This document shows positions 17,385 to 31,541 of a stretch of 64,000 nucleotides of DNA, piece by piece (within the stretch, counting starts at the first letter, position 1; every line of letters begins with the position of its first letter). Source of the DNA: Prinia subflava (Eukaryota; Chordata; Aves; Passeriformes; Cisticolidae); the NCBI RefSeq assembly GCF_021018805.1, contig NC_086247.1, positions 120,825,094-120,889,093 on the forward strand, written 5' to 3'. Both the position numbers and the translations under genes were made by a program. The notes below the pieces were generated by a model, which was not told the DNA's origin, ran no database searches, and worked only from the letters and a program-made list of their open reading frames with translations.

Positions 17385-20300
17385 CTAAAAGACGAAGTGG
17401 GGGAAAAATGGGATCTTTCATAAAATGAATGCTTCTACATCCCTTGCCTACACAGTCACAATCAATTTGTTTTTTAATATTCTACTACTTGATTCTATTA
17501 AAGCCAAATTTTTGTATGTTAAACTCTTCTTCTAGCTATTTGGAATAGCATTTCCCATCTGTAGAAAGCACAATCTCTGTATTGGCATAAGTCAAAAGGA
17601 AGCAGGAAGGGTGCAGAAGTGACTGAAGAAATGGGAGAAGGACTTGCAAAGAACAGTGTGGGACTGATGAGGGTTGAGAGAGAAAAATGGGACTACTGCC
17701 AAGTGTACAAACCATGGCTCATGTGTTATATCTGATCTGGTCTAAGACAAAAGTTCTTCTAGGAGGAGTGGTCATGATCCTTCCCTGGTAGTGGTATTGA
17801 TCGTTCAAGGATGAGCTGGTTCAAGGTGCTAAACTATTAGAAAACAAACTTTTTAAAGAAGATAAATAGCTCATCTGCAGAAGTTAACCAGTAAGGACAG
17901 TGAAAAAAAGAGGAGCAGAAGACAGGGACATTAGGATTGTGCTGTTGCGGTCTCACTACTTATTTCACAGTTTATGAAGTTTTCAGGGCTGTGAGGTGCC
18001 ACATTTGGTTAGTTTCATTTAACTGAGGTCTATTGCATCCAAAACTCAGCTGAACTGTTTTACTGGAGCTAACATACCCCCACAAAAGTCACATCTTTTG
18101 TGGATGTGTTGACTTCAAATTACTACTCAGGGTATTTTTACAAAACCAAAGCTGATATATGATGCCTGGGCCCTGATGTTCAAACAATAAACTGGACTGA
18201 TAATGCTGTAGTAGCACTAAGGGCCACCTTTTGTGGACCTGAGTAATAGTTGCTGGGTCTTAAAAACACAAAGTCACTGTCTAAGATTATGTCAGGTGCT
18301 TGCTGACAAGCAGAGTAGTCATCAAATAGATGGATACAAGTTTTTACTTGAGAATGTAGATATATCAAATAGGAAGTGTATAGATTCCTCCATAGTTGAG
18401 TGTCCTTACTGTGTTTCAGGAGAGGACTTTCTGATTGCCATTCAGTGAACAGACCATGTAAAAAGCACTTTCCACAGGGAAGGAATGATGTACCGTAAGG
18501 ACCATAACATCTTAAGTTCTCTATTATGCTTACTGGGAGCTCAGGTAACAGAAGGTCTTGCCTTATTTCTTCTAGGGAGTTACCTTGTACTAGACCACTT
18601 GCAGTCTGTAAGATAGAGATGCTATTTTCAACTAATCCCTTGAAAAGAATGATGCTTAGTAAATCAGCTTATCAAAAAATCCCACTCATTGTAAAGACTT
18701 GATACTTGGCAGAAACAATCCACATTCAACAGATAGATTGTCACAAGATGGCAGTGCATTAATGACGTTAAATAAAATATGCAGTACATTACTGTGTATT
18801 GTAATAGGTGCATAAAGACTACAGCCAAATTCCTTTCAAATTTTGAGAATGGAGAAACCTAAACTGATGAACGCCTACATCTCGTTAGAGTGAATCCATT
18901 TCAAGAGCTGAACAGAAGAGGAGGCTAATTTTTGGGCTAGCAGGTACCATCCAAACTAGAGATTTCCAAAACCAGATAAGCATGAAGTTATATGGAAAAT
19001 GATCATGACCCCAGAAGAGGATTCTATGATGGGAAGTGTATGTAAGATGGCCTTGAAGTACTGCAAAAAAAGGAATGTAGGGAGTAACTTCGTGGTCAGT
19101 GGTTGCAGCTATGAGCTGTGTGGGAAGAGGGAGACTTCAATTAAGATAACAACCTTTTTTTGTGAAGATAGGCACACAGAAAGTAAAACACAGTCTCAGA
19201 GGGCCACAAGATTTAAAAAAACCCAAACCCCCAAAGCACTAAATGGGTTTACTGATAATGCTGACTGACTGCTTTGCAGTGAAGATGCTCTGTTGTTCTT
19301 GAGAGTAGTAACCCTGCAAGCATTTGACCCAAAATCTATGACAAATGTAATCTTTCACCACAAATGCCCAATAGCTGCTACTGTGCCATAAATCAGTGTT
19401 GCTCTAGAGAAACACACCAAGAGCTGCTGCATAAATACAAGCTGGCATTAGATTTAGGAAGGGCAACTATTAGTTGAACTAATTGAGTTGTCCAGTGGCT
19501 CCATCCAACTCTGAACACCAGATCACAGTAAAGACACAGCTCTTACACCAGACAAGTTGCTGGGGAAAATTTTTCAAGTAGAGCCAATGAGAGCTGCTGT
19601 AAAAGATGGATAGTAGCATCTTTAGTGGTTTCAGGTAAGTTTTACTACATTGACTTACTAATATATTCCCAGAGTGGGTGGGGTGGGCTGTGGTTATTTG
19701 ATAAAACAGAGTAATTGCTGACTCTATTCCATTCTATTGGCAATACCTGTATTTTCTCATTTACCTCCAGCATGTTTTCCAACTGCGATGACAGAAGCTG
19801 TAAATAGCCCTCTAAGGAGAGAAGGGAATCTACATGATTGCTGTTGCTCTGTGACAAAAGAAAGAGAAACATTGTGTAAAGCACAGTTATTTTACATAAA
19901 AGGAGGTAAAAATCAAAGTCTGAGAGGAAATAGATCACAGTGCAATACTGCTGCTGACCCTACCATCAAGTCTTCATCCTGATGGGAGATGACACATTGC
20001 TAGAATGAGCAGAACAGCTCTATGGCCTGAGCATCTCAGCCTACTCTGCCTGCAACAGCAGAACTGGGCTTTCCTCCAAAGCTGTACCTCCCTGCCACTG
20101 CAGAAAAAATCAGGTATCTTTTCAAAGCCAAGCTCTCAGGGGAGTGGCACACAGAGAGATTGGCAAGACACCTGGATCACATGTTCTCAGCTCTCACAAG
20201 GTCTCAAGAAAATTGAGTAGCCTTTTCATTGTATCTGTTAGAGAAAACAAAATGGAAGAGAGACCGGTGTCCCAAACGTAATTCTACGTCTGAGCATCAA

Positions 20301-20817
20301 GCTTTACATAAATGGTGAGAGCAGTATAATTTAGCAGACATGTCTCTAGTGCTTGTAGGCAAAAACATCCTTTCCCACAAGCACAACATCTTCACAACAG
20401 AGAAAATAAACTCAAATTAACTAATGATTAGTTGCAAGTGTTTCCTGTAAACTTGGGAATATTTCAACTACTCAAAAATAGTGGGGGACTGAGGGAAGGA
20501 GGCAATTTTCAAAAAGGTGTACAAGGGCATCATTCACAAAGCGTTGTCTGAAGTGAGCATTCCTTTCCTGCCCTGGCAAGGAACACTTCAAATAAAAAGA
20601 GGAAATAAATGATTCCTTTCAAAACCTTTCACTACTATTTATCTTAGAGATACTTTCTATATCCTCCCTCACTTCCTCTTCAGTTTTCCTTTCTTCCCTT
20701 TTTTCCATCACTTACTTGATTTGTGTCTTTCTCCTCTTCTTGCAGTTCCAGCTGATCCTCTCCTCGAGGTGGGCCGCAGTCATCCAAAGCTCCCCGACAT
20801 GCTTTCAGGTCAACATC
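16170..20817 (-). CDS. NFE2L3: NFE2L3 (NRF3) CNC-bZIP factor, exons 2-4
   Basis: Stress-responsive transcription factor that binds ARE/MARE sites as a heterodimer with small Maf proteins. Three exons (20716-20817, 19765-19848, 16170-17384) join in phase 0 and give 466 residues. The last exon has Asn-Leu-Thr-Gly-Leu-Phe, the DSGLSL phosphodegron-like motif, a CNC domain reaching DIRRRGKNK, a basic region and leucine zipper, and a C-terminal tail with SRLRDDQGRPVNPHQY. NFE2L3 rather than NFE2L1, NFE2L2 or NFE2 is chosen from the FSVDEIV, LNLEEDVCNLQ and LYHDIFSRLRDDQGRPVNP stretches and the HNRNPA2B1 neighbour. The usual N-terminal ER anchor and the region around it are not found (human protein about 694 residues). 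In the basic region Lys replaces the usual Asn before Cys-Arg. Confidence 0.95.
17387..19764 (-). other. NFE2L3: NFE2L3 intron 3
   Basis: About 2.4 kb. No exon-like stretch, repeat family or RNA gene recognised. Confidence 0.65.
19765..19848 (-). CDS. NFE2L3: NFE2L3 exon 3
   Basis: 84 nt, 28 codons, phase 0, between acceptor CTTTTGTCACAG and donor GTAAAT. The Ser-Leu-Glu-x-x-Leu-Gln-Leu-Leu-Ser-Ser-Gln core matches human NFE2L3 as I recall it and aligns with the equivalent small exon of NRF2. The exact acceptor could be shifted by 2 nt, but the chosen one keeps frame with both neighbours. Confidence 0.88.
19849..20715 (-). other. NFE2L3: NFE2L3 intron 2
   Basis: 867 nt, GTAAGT donor. Nothing further seen. 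Confidence 0.65.
20716..20817 (-). CDS. NFE2L3: NFE2L3 exon 2
   Basis: 102 nt, 34 codons, phase 0, between acceptor GTTTGTGTCTTCAG and donor GTAAGT. It starts Asp-Val-Asp-Leu and ends in an acidic Glu-Glu-Glu-Lys-Asp-Thr-Asn-Gln stretch. NRF2 exon 2 likewise begins Asp-Met-Asp-Leu in phase 0, which supports the call, although no KEAP1-binding ETGE motif is present. Divergent from human; rated lower than exons 3 and 4. Confidence 0.75.
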
Positions 20818-23800
20818 CTGAAGACACAAACAAAACCCTTCTATTACACAGCATGCTGTCAAAATTAAAAGGCACTTTTTTCTCCAGCGATAGCATTCCA
20901 AAAAAAAAAAAAAAGCACTGAACAGGTCATGTGGATGAAGGGATGAAGTGAATGTGTAGACTCTGGGGGCAGAATAAGACCAGTGTCATTTCAGGGGGGC
21001 AGCCACCACCTCCTGTTTTGGTGCCCAGGCACTGAACCAGTCCGCAGTAGAAATGGACACTGGAAACAAATTCTTCTAAACCAGACAAAGAACCATGATG
21101 TGATTTCATGAAATGTTTAGCCTATCAGTGTCTTTTGGAGGTCATTTCACAAAGATAGCCAAGCTAGATGGATACTCAATTACAGAATCTTAAAATAGGC
21201 AATTATTTTACATGTCCAGTTAGCAAAATCCCTTGCTTACCTGTATTGTCATAGCAACTTTTGTTTCCCATCACTTCCATGTAGACACTACCCATTTTCA
21301 TTTATCCAAATGATGGAGTTTTTTAACCTCCTGTGATGAGATTGTTCAAATTTAGGGGCCTCAGAAACAATTCTCAAGTTTTTTATCTATATTCACATCA
21401 TCAGACTTCATTGTTTATTATATAGGGCTGGAGTATTGCTAGAGAAGGAGATAGTGCTAATTCCTATTTTTAAAAAGTGTGTATTTATATTTAAAAATAC
21501 TTTGATATTTCAGCTTTTACAGGGCAAGTCTTTGTTACTAAAATGTGAAACTCAGTGGAATGGCAGCCAGGAATCCAAGTGGACACACTGCATTAGTTCC
21601 AGGTATTCCCAGCAAAATCCTATGGCAGGAGCAGGAAAGACAAGTCTTCAACAGCAGCAAACATAATGGGATAGTGTTTGGTTCTAAAAATCTCAGCAAA
21701 CCATTTACTTTACAGGTTTGTTATGAAAGCATAAACTACATAAAACCTGCAGTTGCAACAGTCATCAAAACATATAAAAGTTTTTAAATTGTTCTTTCAT
21801 ACAAAACACATTAAAAAGTAAATATAAAAAGTTTAAAAACAGGACTCTGGAGTAAAATTATATATAGCCTTAAAACAAATGAATATTATTTTCAATTTTG
21901 TACATTCTATTTAAATATTTAAAAATATGAAAACTAATTTTATTTTAAAATAATTTTATTTGTTTGCTTTAAATTTTTCTGTACTTTCTTTTCAGGATTG
22001 GAAGAAAACTAGCTTTATGAACAGCCATTTTTAAAAACAAATAGATCAACAGGGCACTCATCTGCCACTGATGCAGGAGTGAAGAATGTCCTTCAATGAT
22101 GCCTAACACAGTTTCTACTCATTAGAAATTATATTCTAATACATTATGTCTTCTTTGTCAGCTGCATCTGGAAATGACCAGATGATTTTTTATTGCCAAA
22201 TATGAGAAAACAAATGTACTTGCCTAAAAACAGACATACACACATATAAAACAGCAATAACAACAAAACAAACCTCCCAACCTACAGTTTTCTCAATGTA
22301 GTTAAACAGGAGAGGGCATTTACCTACACAAGACACTGAGAATGTGATAAGTAGCTACTTGCAAACACTCAAATGAGTCCAATGGAGCAGATCACAGGCA
22401 TGAAGTTAGTCCCATACTTATGTGCTTGCAAGATCAGGGCTAGGCTTACATTTTACTGAGAACCAACCCAATACTTGTTGAATTCATGTGACCTCTTAAT
22501 ATTCTAATTAATAAAATCCATGATCATCAAAATTAATAAGAAGTCAAGGACAACTGCTATTAAAGACCTTAAGCAGCTCCTCTGGGGCCAAGTGGCCTGG
22601 AAATCTGCTGCTGTGGCAAAGCATTCAGCTCCTGGACAACACAGCAAATTCATTACTCTACTGGCTGCAGAAGAGGCAAGTGCAGGAAATAGTTAGAAAT
22701 GTGGTATCTATAATGTGATGCCTCAAAAAACCAACTGCAAGCACTGGGTTTGTATACAGAAGGTATGTAAGTCACAATTTGACTGTTCCTTTTAAATTTT
22801 CCAGGGGTATAAACCTTCCCTACCAGGGAAAAGAAAAGGTTGGGGTAGCTTTGGGAAGAGCCCAGGGTGTGTCATACAGATCATTCAAAATCCCCACAGT
22901 TCAACTTTCTTACAGTGGAACTCTGACTGCAGATGATGCTGGTCTGCTAAAGTCTACAGAGATGGTCCTTCCTCAAACCACTGTGAGGATAACTAAATTT
23001 CTGATATACCTGATGGGACATTCTTCTGAAGGGAAACTAAATGCTCCTGAAACTCACAGAAATTTGTAATAACTGTCTTGTATTACTTTCCCCAAGATGT
23101 CAAAGATAACTGAATTTTCCAGTCTTTTCTCATCAATATTTAAAATTGTTGGCTGCTAAGGAAATGGAGAATATTTCTGGCTACAAATTTTGGAATTTAT
23201 CTGGAGTCTGCATTCATTTTTATGTACCTTTTAAGAAAAAATGTATCTATTTTCTCTACTCAGCCACAGATGGTGTCATGGTACCCATATTTTCCAGGCT
23301 GAGAGCCACCAGTGATCCTGCACTACAGGATCATAAACCATTTTGTCTAAAGGACTCTTGGCCTTTAAGCACAGAATGGAGGTCAGGATCTCCCTCTGAT
23401 CTTTGCACAGAGCTCCTGCTGATGTGAATGGAACAGAAGTGCCAGTGGGGAAGGGAGGGAAGCAGGGTCTTGCATTTGCAGTCATGCCCATTCCCTGTAG
23501 CTTATCCAAGGCAATGTGTCATCTCTTCTGAGTGAGCCTAATAATGCTGCACTGTGTGGCTCTGAAGATTAGTCTTACTAATACCATTTCTTCCTCCAGC
23601 AGATGATATTAAAATATACCCATGGCTGCTCACAGCGATTATTACTGCAGTTAAGTTTTCCATCATTTGAAAAAAACCATTTTCACCACTACCAGAGCAC
23701 TTGCTGAAGGATCCTGGCCTTGTAGCCAGGTTTTCACAACAGTGGTGGTATAGACACAGCACATGTAAGATATTAAGCATCACAAATTTTCACCACCGGG

Positions 23801-25787
23801 ATCATTTCAGCAAAACTCTCTATACAGCGATCAACCAGAACCTTTTCGCTTTCGTTTCTCTGTTTTGGCTTTTCACAAAATCCCCTGGATTATGCTGATG
23901 TAGGTTTATGCTCTTTATCACACTTTGCACCAGCTTGTTAGTGTTCCTCAGCAATGAAGAATGACTGAACAGCACTGCTCAGCAACAGAATGCTTCCTTC
24001 CATGCCTGTTATATCACTTGGGACGGACTGCTGGACTACTGCTATGGGGAGAATTGGAGGGGTGTCTCCCCAGGAAACAGCCACACTGTGTTTCTGAATA
24101 AGGCATTTCATTAAAGATACCTTAATTCTACAGACTGGATGTACATCTAATGACAAAAGCCTTATTAAAGAGTCTGGATATTAATCTAATGACAAGGATT
24201 GGGTGTAGATACTATTTACTCAGCACTGTGCTGCCACATTCAGCGTTTCTGTCCTTCTCATTCTTATTTTGCAAAAAGGGTAAAAGAAGAAACGGTAACT
24301 GAGTTACAGTACTACCACTAAGCCCAAGAAATCAGGACAGCATGTGGTTGTCTCTGTATAGAGAAAAATACTTAATTTTTGCTAATTGTGGAAGACTTAG
24401 TAATACCACCAAACCCATCTACTGCATCAGCCTTTCCATTTCTACTGCTGGAGGGTGTGGAAGTTCATGCCTCCAACAGTAGGCTGTTTCCAAATGGTAA
24501 ACTGCAACCCTACCTGAGGGCAACCTTTGATTTGCATTTGGAAGGACTTCTGTGCAAGCACAAGGCCAGAGAGTTACACTAAAATTCTCATAATAGAATA
24601 ATAATAAAAAAATAAAATCACAAGTATCTGCAATTTTCATCTTGCTTCTGCCACTTACATTTTTCAGTTGCATTAAGGAACACAGTCTGAGACTGAGTAT
24701 GATCTACCAAATTATCCACCAGCCCTGCATGTGGAGGGCTGGGCTCTAATCGTGCACCTGCCCTTTCCTGAAGGTACAGCTCAGCTACAGGCTTCAGTTT
24801 GTCAGTCTTCGGAATATGAAAAATAGTAGTTGATGTCAAATCTGCTACTTAAGGAGGGCCAAGAATCAATGTGGAGTGAGAGAAAGCATGGTTTTGTGGG
24901 TGGCCTGGCCTACACTCAATTGGAAGCATGCTGCCTGCAATGGCAAGTTTCCAGAGTTTCTTACTCTATGTTAAAAACAGAGCCTTCAGTTTCCAATTAG
25001 GTAAATCAGAGTATTGATCTCACCATGAACTGGGTGTATTGCACATCAAACTATCCTTCCACGTATCTCCTCCCCTTGCTTCCTACACCCATGTCTTATC
25101 TGCTGTCCTCAACAGAATGTACAGGGAGCAGAACCAGTAATGCCACCAAAACAAAAAAAGGTCTACTGCAGTGTATTGGATGGGTGAAGATGATCCCTCT
25201 GAAGGAGCAGCAGAAAGCATAATCGGTCTGTTTTCAGCTATTGATCTGTGTGCAGTTGGTACACAGGACTACAACTACACAACCCAGGGCTACAGGTGCA
25301 CAGGAATACTTGAACTAGCTCTGGAGTAACAGAAAGGTCTTGCTGGAAGAGAGCAGAGCAGACAGGGTGGCTTGCCTGGGTGCACAGACAGCAGTGAGAG
25401 GCAGGGGGTACCTGCCCCTGGAAAGCTGTTTCACTGCAGTCAGACCCAGAGTTACCACTACAAATATCCCAATGCTGGAGCAAAGGTACATGAGCACAAT
25501 TATTCGCAAAAGAACTTCTTTTTCTTTTGTGCTGATTACTCATGTATCATGTTCATATGCTATCTTTTAATTACTCTGCATTATGCTCTCCTTATTTTAG
25601 TTGTTAAATTTTAAACTGCTCCATTGATGTCATTAACCTTTGAGATGGTTTTCTACAAGCTTTTGTCCCTTCTCCATTCCTAACTGCACTCCTCTGTAGA
25701 ACTAGCCCTCCCCTTGTTATCAGCTGAAAAGATGTGGCACAGGCCTGGCGCTCTTTGCCACGTTTTGAATAATTAAGTAGCATATCC

Positions 25788-25840
25788 AGAATAGAATCAT
25801 AGAACGGTTTGTGTTGGAATGATCCTTTAAGTTTGCACAA
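25788..25840 (-). mobile_element. Short CR1 3'-tail remnant
   Basis: 'agaatcatagaacggtttg' followed by 'gttggaatgatccttt' is the reverse complement of the usual CR1 3' terminus. Only about 50 bp remain. Confidence 0.7.
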
Positions 25841-27362
25841 TACCAGCAGAAGTTAAGCAAAACAGCTTCTAGTAACATAACCAGTAGTTTCACTTTACTA
25901 CTTGATAGTATTATATGCAATTAATAATTAAATTATGTGTATCTGGTATCATTCAGCTCTAATTTTAGTGATCTTGCTCTTTGTCTGCATACTTTAAATA
26001 TGTGATAACAATCTTACAAATTGATCTCTACTTAATAAATAAGAAAAAAAGAAAAAAATATTTCTTGCTGTTTCTCTATATTCATAATCAGTCCTAAAGT
26101 ATCCTGAAAACACCACAACAGAAGAGTATTTTTTGAAATGCAGACAGGGTTTAGGATGTGTGGAGGGTGGAATGGTGGACAGAAACACCAAATATCAAAG
26201 TAACTTCTATGTTATACATGGCTAGGTTTAAAAATGACAATAAACCATGCTAGCTAATGCAATTTAGTTAATCAAATGGTCACTAGATGTGACTGCAAAT
26301 GTGGCACCTGTCAAACATTTATGACATATCTGCTCTAAATCCTAATAATGTCATCTGGGCTGCAACCAAGCGCTCCTTGTGAGAGCCCTCCCATGTACTG
26401 CAGTGAGATGATAGCACCTCTCCAACCACATGCTTTTCAGGGCTTTAGACAGCATGGGCCAGCTGTGTCAGCTATTACAAAACACACATACTATATGCAT
26501 TCTGTTCCAGCACAAAATTAACACCAACCTACTCCCCAGATGGAGGCAGAGACAGGTACACGTTGAAGACAAGAGACCAACAGTGTTGGCATTGATTTCA
26601 ATTAAAACATCAATTTTCATGCAAAAATAGCTCAATATCCTCTTCAAAATGAGCTTTTAAAACCACTTCTAACATATACACCAAACAGGTGCACACTCCA
26701 GCCATTTGGTCATGTGCAGCTGTTTTTCACGAGAAATTGATTTCATTGTAATGACACACAACATACAGAACAGAAATTTTCAATTCCCCTCAAAGTTGCT
26801 AAATAGAGCTTAAAGACTAACTAGTGAAATAGATAAAAGAATGCAAAAGTAGACACACAGAATGCTAAATATAGCTGGAACTACTGGATAAACAGATAAT
26901 GAGGAATATAGTGGCTTTTGTGGCAAAGCCATGTAACAAGAATCAACAGTGTGTGCCCTAAGACGAGTTCAAGGCAAGGTCATCTGTCACACTGGGGGCA
27001 CTTCACAGACCCCTTCAGACAATCCTCTAGGACCATAAAAGGGCTTCCAGTACCAGGCACATGCATGCAAATTAGTTGTAGGAAAAGTTTATTAGCTAAG
27101 AAGTACACTGTAATGAGTATGTATAGTCTTGGTGGAATAAATGCCCTGTTGTAAAGTTTCACAATACACCCGATTAGAGGAGATATCCTCTGGGTGTGTT
27201 CAGCACACAGAGAATAAAGAATGCCTCCTTTCTAATACTTCAAATTGTGTTTGAAAGTTTGTTTTCTAGCCAATTTCAATACCCGTAAAGTATGCAATAT
27301 CCCTGAGAGTAAATGTGATGAGGGTAATTAAATTTATTCATTCACTCTTTCAGATGGAGCAC

Positions 27363-27450
27363 AGTTAAAAAAAAATCCAAAAAACAAAACAACAACAACA
27401 AAACAAACCAACCAAACAAACAAAAAACAAAACCCACAAACTAAACCCAA
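27363..27450 (+). repeat. A/C-rich low-complexity tract
   Basis: Runs of A broken by C (AAC, AAAC and AACC units) for about 90 bp. No longer repeat unit. Confidence 0.8.
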
Positions 27451-30400
27451 ACCCTCTTTCTATGCCTCGGGTGCCCCAAGATGCTTTCCTTTGTGGTCAG
27501 TGAGCAACTTGACATCAGGGTTCTGTAAGACACCTCCCTCCCTTCCTGCTCTAACTTTATCATAGAGTGGTTGTATACCCTCATGGGTATGATAGCCAGT
27601 GCTGAATAAAGACAATATTACCCAGGGTCCACCCCTTCAGATAAAACTTTCTCCACAATTCATTTCCAGGTGTTTTCCTTTTGAGCACTCCCAGGCAAAC
27701 ATACTTTCTCAGGTATCCAACTTGTCCAACTCCCAGCTCTTCCAAGCTACCAGCCTCTTTGCAACACCAAATGCCTGCCAACTTACAGCTCTGAATAGGG
27801 AGCACTGCTAAAAGTCACAGTCTGACACTTCAGCTCCTCTAGGATTTGAATATCTTCACCTTCCCTCTGACCCTCACCTGTAATTCCTCTTCTATTTTCC
27901 ACATTTACCACACACTAGTTCTTCCTTCTTTATGCCTGATACTCCCTTCATCTACTCTCACATGCACTTTTCATGCACCCCCTGCACTGGGAATACCTTG
28001 GCCACTCTCCAGACAGCAGGAAAATGCTGATGTAAGTCAGCCCTACACCACAACTCCAACTTCCTCCAATACCCTTCCTCAACACTCCTTTGACTAGGCT
28101 TTTTCAAACCCTTGCAAGAGTAACGTTGAGCTTCTCTTATGCCATCTCTTTCTGAAACAACATGAAGTCCTTCCTCCACCTCCTTAAGGTGAGTTCTGGC
28201 TAACAGGTAAGAGCCATTCACAACCAGGGATCCAGCCCATTTATCTATTTCCAGATGTCTCTCCACAGCAATATTGCCATGTCCTACTGCTCAATGAATT
28301 CAAAAGAAAAAAAAATTTAAATACATTCTGTAAGTTAAGCACGAAGCTTCAGTGGGAAGCTCTCAAATGGACTAGAGAAAAGCCTTTGGAGAAAAACCTT
28401 CAGAGAAAAGCCTACCTGGTTCCTACTTAACTTTCACTTTACCAAACTTTGACACCCACCAAGAAAAAATAAAATTCCATAACTCAAATTATTCTCACTC
28501 AATATAAATACTTCAAATGGTGTTCAAAGTCTGGGATGCATTCCCCCCTTCCAGTGCTTTAACACCACAAAACTCTGCCTCTGGTGGCGTTCAAAGAACT
28601 GTGCTCGTATGGGGTTTTACATAACTTGACTCAAACTGCCCTTTCCAAAAAGTAACATAGAGACAATAGTACAAATAATACAAATTATCCACTGTGCATC
28701 TTCTTCCTTAAATTTTGTAATTCATAAACAACAGCAATGTTATGCTGTTAATTATTAATTAGCGCCGGTGTTGTTTAATTGAGTGCAGGAATTCAGCTCT
28801 TGGCAAGGGCCTCAAAGATCTGTTGAAAGAATACAATAGACTGAGGTATAACAAACCTACCTGACTTGTGTGGGAGCAGAACCTTCCTCCCCTGTCCCAC
28901 CCCGAGCTGGAAGTTGTTTCTCATGGAGTGCAGTGACCCAGCACAGCAACTCCTGCTCTCATTCAGGCATTGCCTCTTCTGCTGGCATGGGCAGCATCAG
29001 TGCCTGGGGTTCATGTGATTTGGAACAAACATTTTTACTGCAAGACTAACACAGAGAAGAAGCTGAAGAGCTACACAGTCCATTCTTGCTAATCTAAATA
29101 TTTTCCCATACATATTCTCCAAAAGACAAAGAAACCATTGAGTTTTTAAATTCTCTTTCTTCAAATGTCTACATATGTACATAAACATATACTTGCACAC
29201 ATAGAAATATTGATACACAAAAGAGAAAGGGAAACAAAAATCACTGAATTGAGTAGAGCAGTTCTGAACCCTTGCAAGACCTTCAGCTAAGACACTGCTG
29301 TGTGACAAGCTTCTTGAGACTTCCTTTATTTGGGAACACTATTACCATACACATAGGACTGATGCCACATCTTGCAGCATTGAGGCGTCCTATTTCCTCA
29401 CACACAGTTTTTAAGGTGCTTTGGGGAAAATGTGTCTCATTCATTTTCTCTGCCATTTTTCACATGGATTTAGGGCTTAGTGTAAGAGCTTTCAGAAGTG
29501 TTACTGAGGCACTTGAGTGTAACCCAAGTTATGTGCCTGTAGAATGGCTTCTCTCTTTACTCCTTGTCAAAACCAAAGTGCTCAGTGTGTTCTAACACTC
29601 AGCACAGGACAGAAAAATAGGCAAATTCCTGCAGTTTACTATGCAAATAAGCATGCTTTGGCCACTGAATTAATTTTCATCTGCAGCTGTCTTCAAGAGT
29701 AGTTTTAGGTACCATATCTCAAAGGAGAGGACCAATAGCTTGCATTCTGTTGTCAGCAATGTTCTCAGCAGGGACTGGACTCCAATGAATAAAATCAATC
29801 TAGGGATGGCTAAATCCAGCTGCAAAATTTTCATGATGCCACACAATACCAAGCAGAAAAAAACAAATACTTCCATCTGTTTACATAGACTTCTCCTCCT
29901 TCTGATCTAGGGTGGATAAGAGAAATGCTAAAAATAGCTCAAATCTATTTTTTAAAAAGGCAAATTGAAGGTTACAAATCAGCAGAACCACTTTGGAATC
30001 CATTGTACTATTACAATAACATTTTGACAGCATAAGTAGCCTCAGTCAAAGCTACCAAAGGTCACCTTAAAACCAAAGATCTACTTTTTGATCTGTGTTT
30101 CATGTTTTTGACCTGCTGTGTGCTTCAAAAGACATCATCTGGTGGAAGAGACATGGGGGCTTGCAGATAGATGTCCCTTTACACTTTATTTCAAGAACTG
30201 AACAATGCCTTATCTTGCTCCAATCATTATTTCACTTAACTGCATTGTGCTAAACAGAGAGGCCCAGACCTACATTTAGCAAAGAAATGAATCATCTCTC
30301 CACATAAAAGAGTCATCCCTTACAGTCAGGGTGTTGAAATTAGTTTTGCAACTACTTTACAAAAGCAACCAATTCAACACATGGGGAAACAGGGAAAAAG

Positions 30401-31541
30401 AAAATAAAATAAAAATTTAAAAAAGATAAATAAAATCTACCAAATGACAAATTAAACAATTACCAGTTGATGCTGGTCCATTAATTCACAATAAGAACCA
30501 GCTATTCACGATTGCTCAAAACCAAACTGATAAATGTTGGTAGTTCAACTTGATATTTCAAAATGTACTGAATATCAGAAGCACAAGCCCACCGTCCTGG
30601 CACTCCCGTACCTTTTGTATCCACAAAGTGCACCACAAAAGTCCCAGATCATAAACCACTCACGAAACAATGAAACTCTATTCCCAACAGCAATTGAACT
30701 GGGAAAAGCGGAGTGGCTTGGCGAACCTTAGTAGCGCTAAGCTGTGCACAACTCTTCGGCTCTGTGCAGGATGGGGGCCGGGGTGGCAGCGAGGGGACAC
30801 GAGCGCAGCACGGACCGCACGAGGCGACAATGAAGGGAACCTGGCAGCGCTGCTGGGCGCTCAGGGCTTCAGGGGAGCTTCGGAACTGCCGCGCTGATAA
30901 TGGAGCGCAGATAAAAGGAGCCCGGAGGTTTGCCCTGGCACAGCAAGACCCTCTATATGTAAGGAATGTTCCCGACAAGTGTAGTTACCGCACTACGACG
31001 CTCACCTGCCCCGCGCCCAGGTGAGGAGTGCAACACCCTGGCGAAGCCCATTTCTGCAGCTCCGAGGTGTGCTGGAGAAGCCCGTGCCCACATGAAGGGA
31101 ACAGACGCGACACCGGAGGAGATGGGAGCAGCACCGTCCGTCCTGGCCTTACAACCCTGCCCGGCAGGTGACAGCGGCTGGGCTCGGGCTGTGCCCGGGC
31201 CGGGGCAGCTCTGCGGGTGACCCCGCTCCGGGGAGGCTCCGCGGGTCGCTCCGTCAGCAGGGGCTGCTCGGCGACCCGGTCCCGCCGCTCGGTGCTTTGC
31301 CTCCCGCAGCCCGGGACACGGGCAGGGCACGGGCCAGCCCCGCACGCTGCCGGAGGTGCGTGTCCCTCCTGGCCGTTTTCTTTTTTTGTCTTTGTCTTTC
31401 TTTGGGGGACGGCTCAGAAAAGCGTCCTCCCTCGCGTCCCCACCGCTCGCCCCCACGGACACCCCAGACCGCCGCGCTGCGCGCCCTCCTCGCTCGGCCG
31501 AGGCGGCTGCGGGGCCGCCCGCCCTCCCTTACCTCCCTTAC

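Larger units (their letters stand above)
20818..31541 (-). other. NFE2L3: Putative NFE2L3 intron 1
   Basis: About 10.7 kb with no recognised coding exon. Contents: a very AT-rich block near 21780-21960, a short CR1 remnant at 25788, an A/C-rich low-complexity tract at 27363-27450, and a TAATTA-containing block near 28735-28800. The 102-codon minus-strand frame at 27958-28266 lacks any domain I know. Confidence 0.5.

Noticed and set aside
27958..28266. 102-codon minus-strand frame inside NFE2L3 intron 1
   Set aside because: No recognisable domain, no supporting splice or promoter context; length is within chance for this window.
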